Positions 5,246-8,243 of a DNA stretch of 8,243 nt are shown here, piece by piece. The stretch comes from Candidatus Heimdallarchaeota archaeon (lineage in GTDB: Archaea; Asgardarchaeota; Heimdallarchaeia; JABLTI01), in contig DAOUWQ010000038.1 in NCBI GenBank assembly GCA_030667035.1, forward strand, positions 1-8,243. The letters run 5' to 3'. A program made the position numbers and the translations under genes. A model generated the notes under the pieces. The model made no database searches. It had not been told where the DNA came from and saw only the letters and a list, made by a program, of their open reading frames with translations. Numbering within the stretch: the first letter of the stretch is position 1; every line of letters begins with the position of its first letter.

Positions 5246-6247
5246 TCACACTTTCTGTTTCTGAATAAGTAATTTCAATGGTTTTGCAAGACGCTCATCC
5301 ATAACAAATATCTTTACTCCAGATTTGAGGTTCTTTTTATTTATGACCATTTTTTCATCAAGAATAATACCTTTAATCATAAGTTTAGGGTCAGCAAGGC
5401 CAAAAGAATAAGCAATACGTGTTGAGAGTTCTTCTATCGTTTCTCCATCTTCAATTACGAATTTTGCTTCTTCAAGTTCATACTGTTCACCACAAACTGG
5501 ACACTTCTTGTTTCGTTCTAAACGGATGGTTGTTGTTGTTCCCGAAAGACCGTCATAGAAGAAATAATTATCAAGAGGATCTCCAACTTTCATTATTATT
5601 TTTAATGCTTCTTGACTTAGAATACCACCAATGATCATAGATAGAGTTGCAACAGCGGGCATTGGAGCTTCTTTTTTCTTGGGTAAATGTTTTCTTTTTT
5701 TGCCAACCGGCGAGCAAGCTTGGCTAAGCTTTTCTTGAGGAATAAGAGGTTGGCATTCAAAACACGGAGTTTCATAAGGAATGATTCTTTGGACATGCCC
5801 CAGAAAACCATACATACCGCCTGAGATGAGTGGTTTTTTCACATCTACTGCTAATGAATTTAACCAACGACGAGCATCAAAAGAATCCAATCCAGCAATT
5901 ATAACATCGCAATCCTGATAATATTTGCGCTTTACTTCTTCTAACCTCATAGGCAATGAAATAATTTCGATTTCAGAATTTACTTCTCGTAATCGTTTTG
6001 CAGCAATCTCTGACTTATATTTCCGAACATCTCGTTTACGAAATAAAAACTGACGGTTCAAATTACTATATTCAATTGTATCCATATCACAGAGGTATAT
6101 ACGGCCGACACCACTTAAGGTTAAATTTGCAGCAACGAAAGAACCAAGGGCACCAACACCTGCTACTAAAGCAGTAGCATTAGTTAAGTTATCTTGATTC
6201 CACCCTTTAATTCTCATTTGTCGATCGTATCGTGACACGTCTCTCAC
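5246..6247 (-). CDS. ThiF/MoeB/E1-like adenylyltransferase with C-terminal beta-grasp-like extension
   Basis: E1-like enzymes adenylate the C-terminus of a ubiquitin-fold protein and pass it to sulfur-transfer or protein-conjugation pathways. The 333-residue protein begins with Arg-Tyr-x-Arg-Gln-Met-Arg-Ile (6-13). It has the nucleotide loop Gly-Val-Gly-Ala-Leu-Gly (30-35), Asp54/Asp56, Asn-Leu-Asn-Arg-Gln-Phe (62-67), Lys78 and Asp121. A zinc site is formed by C162-x2-C165 and C249-x2-C252. Cys178 in Ala-Cys-Ser-Pro sits where MoeB/ThiF/E1 proteins have their reactive cysteine, followed by an unusual Lys-rich loop (183-192). After the second zinc pair, where MoeB and UbaA normally end, about 80 more residues follow. 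Residues 262-316 look like a ubiquitin-fold domain: strand, helix, strand, short strand, then Gly-Val-Lys-Ile-Phe-Val. MoeB/UbaA-like sulfur carrier activation and true ubiquitin E1 activity are both possible. The start is GTG 6247; GTG 6238 is a close alternative. No E2, ubiquitin or JAMM gene is in view. Confidence 0.8.
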   Translation of the reverse strand: MRDVSRYDRQMRIKGWNQDNLTNATALVAGVGALGSFVAANLTLSGVGRIYLCDMDTIEYSNLNRQFLFRKRDVRKYKSEIAAKRLREVNSEIEIISLPMRLEEVKRKYYQDCDVIIAGLDSFDARRWLNSLAVDVKKPLISGGMYGFLGHVQRIIPYETPCFECQPLIPQEKLSQACSPVGKKRKHLPKKKEAPMPAVATLSMIIGGILSQEALKIIMKVGDPLDNYFFYDGLSGTTTTIRLERNKKCPVCGEQYELEEAKFVIEDGETIEELSTRIAYSFGLADPKLMIKGIILDEKMVINKKNLKSGVKIFVMDERLAKPLKLLIQKQKV

Positions 6248-6286
6248 TCGCTAGCTGTTAAGTTCTATAGTGCGAGATAGTTTAAC

Positions 6287-6292
6287 ATATAA
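6287..6292 (-). promoter_or_regulatory. TATA-like box for the E1-like gene
   Basis: On the minus strand TTATAT (within ATTATATG) is centred about 42 bases before GTG 6247. Transcription would start near 6264, giving a leader of roughly 15-25 bases. It lies in the 197-base divergent region shared with the SPFH gene. Confidence 0.4.
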
Positions 6293-6356
6293 TTAATTCT
6301 TTCGTTGTAGAAACATTCACAGATTCTAATTGTAATGATAATTCCCAAAGCAATGA

Positions 6357-6364
6357 TTTTTATA
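6357..6364 (+). promoter_or_regulatory. TATA-like box for the SPFH gene
   Basis: TTTTTATA (6357-6364) would start transcription near 6388, which puts the 9-bp hairpin at 6392-6414 immediately after the start site. The leader would be about 57 bases and ends in AGGTG (6432-6436), 8 bases before the ATG. Confidence 0.4.
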
Positions 6365-6391
6365 CTAATTCAATCTGAAATATCACAGTAA

Positions 6392-6414
6392 TTCTTTAAC
6401 AAAACGTTAAAGAA
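6392..6414. repeat. 9-bp perfect inverted repeat before the SPFH gene
   Basis: TTCTTTAAC (6392-6400) and GTTAAAGAA (6406-6414) are perfect complements around a 5-base AAAAC loop. The element could be an operator just downstream of the promoter or a 5'-leader hairpin. It is too AT-rich and lacks a following T-run on the plus strand to be a terminator. Confidence 0.55.
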
Positions 6415-6444
6415 AAGAGTTTTAAAAAAATAGGTGCAAAACAG

Positions 6445-7422
6445 ATGCCCGAAGTTTACGAATGGCGTGGAGCCAGACCCGGAGACATAGTTTGGAGACA
6501 CCCTGATGATAGAATTCAATGGGGAAGTCAAATTATTGTCAAACAAAATCAAAACGCTATCCTTTTCAAAGAAGGAAAAGCATATGATGTTCTTTCACCA
6601 GGAAGACATTTCATCACAACCAAAAATCTTCCCTTAATAACAAAGCTGTTATCAAAGATTGTAGGTTATGATCGATCACCATTTAATGCTGAAGTTATTT
6701 TTGTAAGTCTCAGCGACTTTAAAGGTAAATTTGGCGGTAGAACCCAAACAATGGACCTTGCTCCTTTGCAATTCCATGGAGAATACTACTTTGAAATAAA
6801 AGAACCAAGTCCATTCATCATGGAAGTTGTAGGAAATCAAAGCATTTACAATTCTGCAGCAGCTCTTGATTATCTAAGAGGTTTCTTCGTACAAACATCA
6901 ATGGATAATCTATCAAGATTTAAATTGATCAAAGTAATGCAAGAATTGAACGAAGTAAGTGACGAGATCGAAAAAGAAATCTATCAACAAATAACCAAAT
7001 GGGGTATAAATCTCATAGATTTGAAATTCCTCGGTGTTGATACTACACCAGAATATCGTGACCGATTGTTCTGGATGCAATCAGGAGTTTCCGCAGACAA
7101 ACTTATCACATTGAAAACAGTAGAAAAATCATCAGAACATCTTGGAAAATCACCTGGCGCAGGTCTCGGTGCGGGGATGTTCCTCATGCCAGAATTAATG
7201 AGACAAGCCAATGAAACAAAATCATCTGGTAGAGCTGATCAAGATGCAGTAGTTCAATGTGCAAAATGTGGAAGCGATTCTTCACCAGCAGCGAAATTCT
7301 GTCCAAAATGTGGAACAGAAATGGGTGTCAAACCAAGAAAAGCAGGCAAGTTCTGCACGAACTGTGGAACACAAGTTGAAGGCAAATCCAAATTCTGCTC
7401 AGCATGTGGCACTTCGTTTTAA
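6445..7422 (+). CDS. SPFH (band 7) protein, YdjI/virion-core-like, with two C-terminal zinc ribbons
   Basis: SPFH proteins such as stomatins and flotillins form membrane-associated assemblies. The YdjI-like branch, often annotated as virion core protein, is linked in bacteria to membrane-stress responses. Residues about 22-225 form the SPFH region. It starts with Ile-Gln-Trp-Gly-Ser-Gln-Ile-Ile-Val, continues with Gln-Asn-Ala-Ile-Leu-Phe-Lys-Glu-Gly and Leu-Ser-Pro-Gly-Arg-His, and ends with Trp-Gly-Ile-Asn-Leu-Ile-Asp-Leu-Lys. A Gly-rich linker (234-246) leads to two zinc ribbons: cysteines 272, 275, 286, 289 and cysteines 304, 307, 318, 321. The ribbons follow the pattern of a Cys-Gly pair, a short linker, then Lys-Phe-Cys-x2-Cys-Gly. 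There is no transmembrane helix or signal peptide, so membrane contact would be peripheral. ATG 6445 follows AGGTG (6432-6436). Length (325) is ordinary for this group. Its partners here are unknown, and the divergent E1-like gene may share regulation. Confidence 0.85.
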   Translation: MPEVYEWRGARPGDIVWRHPDDRIQWGSQIIVKQNQNAILFKEGKAYDVLSPGRHFITTKNLPLITKLLSKIVGYDRSPFNAEVIFVSLSDFKGKFGGRTQTMDLAPLQFHGEYYFEIKEPSPFIMEVVGNQSIYNSAAALDYLRGFFVQTSMDNLSRFKLIKVMQELNEVSDEIEKEIYQQITKWGINLIDLKFLGVDTTPEYRDRLFWMQSGVSADKLITLKTVEKSSEHLGKSPGAGLGAGMFLMPELMRQANETKSSGRADQDAVVQCAKCGSDSSPAAKFCPKCGTEMGVKPRKAGKFCTNCGTQVEGKSKFCSACGTSF

Positions 7423-7448
7423 AGAGAAATCAAGTGATTTCTTCTTAT

Positions 7449-7464
7449 CCCCTTTTTTTTGGGG
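7449..7464 (+). terminator. Terminator after the SPFH gene
   Basis: CCCC (7449-7452), T8 (7453-7460) and GGGG (7461-7464) make a short complementary pair around an oligo-T run, 26 bases after the stop codon. A second T-rich stretch follows at 7467-7480. The T8 tract is the likely archaeal termination signal; the C4/G4 stem with an 8-base loop may add little. The rest of the gap up to 7628 shows no clear promoter element. Confidence 0.6.
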
Positions 7465-7628
7465 AATTTTCTTTCTTTTTCAAATAATCTTTCCTTCAAT
7501 TATTTAATTTGAGTAGCTATTTCTTAGATTTAATTCTAGTGAAAATATCGCGTAGCCACACAATCAATTTCACTTCAACAAAAACTCTTTAGCAGTTAGA
7601 TAACTAAAATAAACCGTACGTGATAAAA

Positions 7629-8243
7629 ATGAGTCAAGCGAAAACACCAAGAAATGTTCATCTGAAAATAGTAAAAGAAAAACATGAGCAATTACCAGCA
7701 GTAATGAAAGAAGCTGCTATTGAATGCTGGATTGTTTTTACTCGAGAAACAGCACAAATATCAGAACCAGTAATGGATATCGTTGTAGGAGGAGATGAAG
7801 TATGGCATTCTGCTTTTGTTTTCTCAAACATAAACGGAGCATTCAAAAAAACTGCTATAGTGGGAAATTATGATGTAAATGCTGAAAAAGATAAGGGGAT
7901 CTGGGATGAAGTTCTGGGGTACAAAGAAGGGATTTCTGCAATATTAAAAGAATACATCGAAAAACTGAATCCAAAAAACATAGCATTAAATTACGATATA
8001 GATGATGTATCAGCGGATGGATTAACTTATGGAATGTACCTAACTTTAGTGAAAATTTTAGGTGAGAAAAAGGTGCTATTCACAAGTGCAGCACCAATAA
8101 TACAGAAATTGCGTGGACGAAAATCAGAAACAGAAATAGAATTAGTAACTAAAGCATGTTTGCTAACCAAAGATCTCTACAATAGAATCGGTGCGCAAGT
8201 AAAAGTAGGGATGACTGAAACAGAACTACAACAGATGTTTCAC
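7629..8243 (+). CDS. M24-family (Xaa-Pro peptidase-like) protein, 3' end outside window
   Basis: The frame is open from ATG 7629 to the right edge, giving 205 residues. Residues about 10-155 resemble the creatinase N-terminal domain: Lys-Glu-Ala-Ala-Ile-Glu-Cys-Trp-Ile-Val-Phe near the start and Ile-Ala-Leu-Asn-Tyr-Asp near 118-123. The linker Leu-Arg-Gly-Arg-Lys-Ser-Glu-Thr-Glu-Ile-Glu-Leu (161-172) and Val-Gly-Met-Thr-Glu-Thr-Glu-Leu (193-200) are characteristic of M24 proteins where the catalytic 'pita-bread' domain begins. The five metal ligands of active enzymes lie beyond the window, so peptidase activity cannot be judged; catalytically inactive M24 relatives exist. GTGAT (7620-7624) is a weak ribosome site 4 bases before the ATG. 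Such enzymes usually remove an N-terminal residue before proline. Confidence 0.8.
   Translation, partial: MSQAKTPRNVHLKIVKEKHEQLPAVMKEAAIECWIVFTRETAQISEPVMDIVVGGDEVWHSAFVFSNINGAFKKTAIVGNYDVNAEKDKGIWDEVLGYKEGISAILKEYIEKLNPKNIALNYDIDDVSADGLTYGMYLTLVKILGEKKVLFTSAAPIIQKLRGRKSETEIELVTKACLLTKDLYNRIGAQVKVGMTETELQQMFH

Noticed and set aside
5246..6247. Firm call as MoeB or as a ubiquitin E1
   Set aside because: Motifs are shared by both groups, the tail favours E1 and the lack of neighbours favours neither, so only a family-level call is made.
7272..7420. DNA-level direct repeats around the Lys-Phe-Cys segments
   Set aside because: The similarity follows from repeated zinc-ribbon codons; it is not a mobile or CRISPR-type repeat.
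7259..7507. Open frame in another phase across the zinc ribbons of the SPFH gene
   Set aside because: It overlaps well-conserved zinc-ribbon codons and extends only because of the T-rich terminator; no independent support.

Overview
The window looks like part of an archaeal chromosome of low GC content. The evidence is the gene set: an archaeal tRNA m2,2G26 methyltransferase (Trm1), an RNase HII with a C-terminal PCNA-binding motif, an archaeal XRE-type regulator of the COG1395 kind, and a TFE-beta/RPC34-like transcription factor with an Fe-S motif. Genes end at T-tracts rather than classic hairpin terminators, and TATA-like boxes lie about 25-30 bases before several starts. The TFE-beta-like gene together with an E1-like enzyme carrying a possible ubiquitin-fold tail would fit an Asgard (Promethearchaeota) or TACK lineage, but no single gene here proves that; it is an inference.

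Layout, left to right. The window opens inside a plus-strand membrane protein, most like the substrate-binding S component of an ECF vitamin transporter. A promoter whose TATA box is bracketed by a perfect 10-bp inverted repeat leads into the TFE-beta-like gene. Next comes an RNA-metabolism block on the plus strand: an FtsJ/RlmE-type 2'-O-methyltransferase overlaps trm1 by 8 bases, and rnhB follows 45 bases later with its own TATA-like box. rnhB converges on a minus-strand pair, the COG1395 regulator and, upstream of it, a ThiF/MoeB/E1-like adenylyltransferase. The E1-like gene is divergent from a plus-strand SPFH/YdjI-like protein with two C-terminal zinc ribbons. The window ends inside an M24-family (Xaa-Pro peptidase-like) gene.

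The genes do not form one pathway. The clear functional group is RNA modification and RNA/DNA-hybrid processing (RlmE-like, Trm1, RNase HII), next to a basal transcription factor. The most interesting items are the Fe-S transcription factor with its operator-like promoter, the E1-like enzyme with an extra C-terminal beta-grasp-like region, the SPFH-zinc-ribbon protein, and small palindromes in three of the intergenic regions. No gap between genes exceeds about 220 bases, and I saw no tRNA, rRNA, CRISPR array or insertion sequence.
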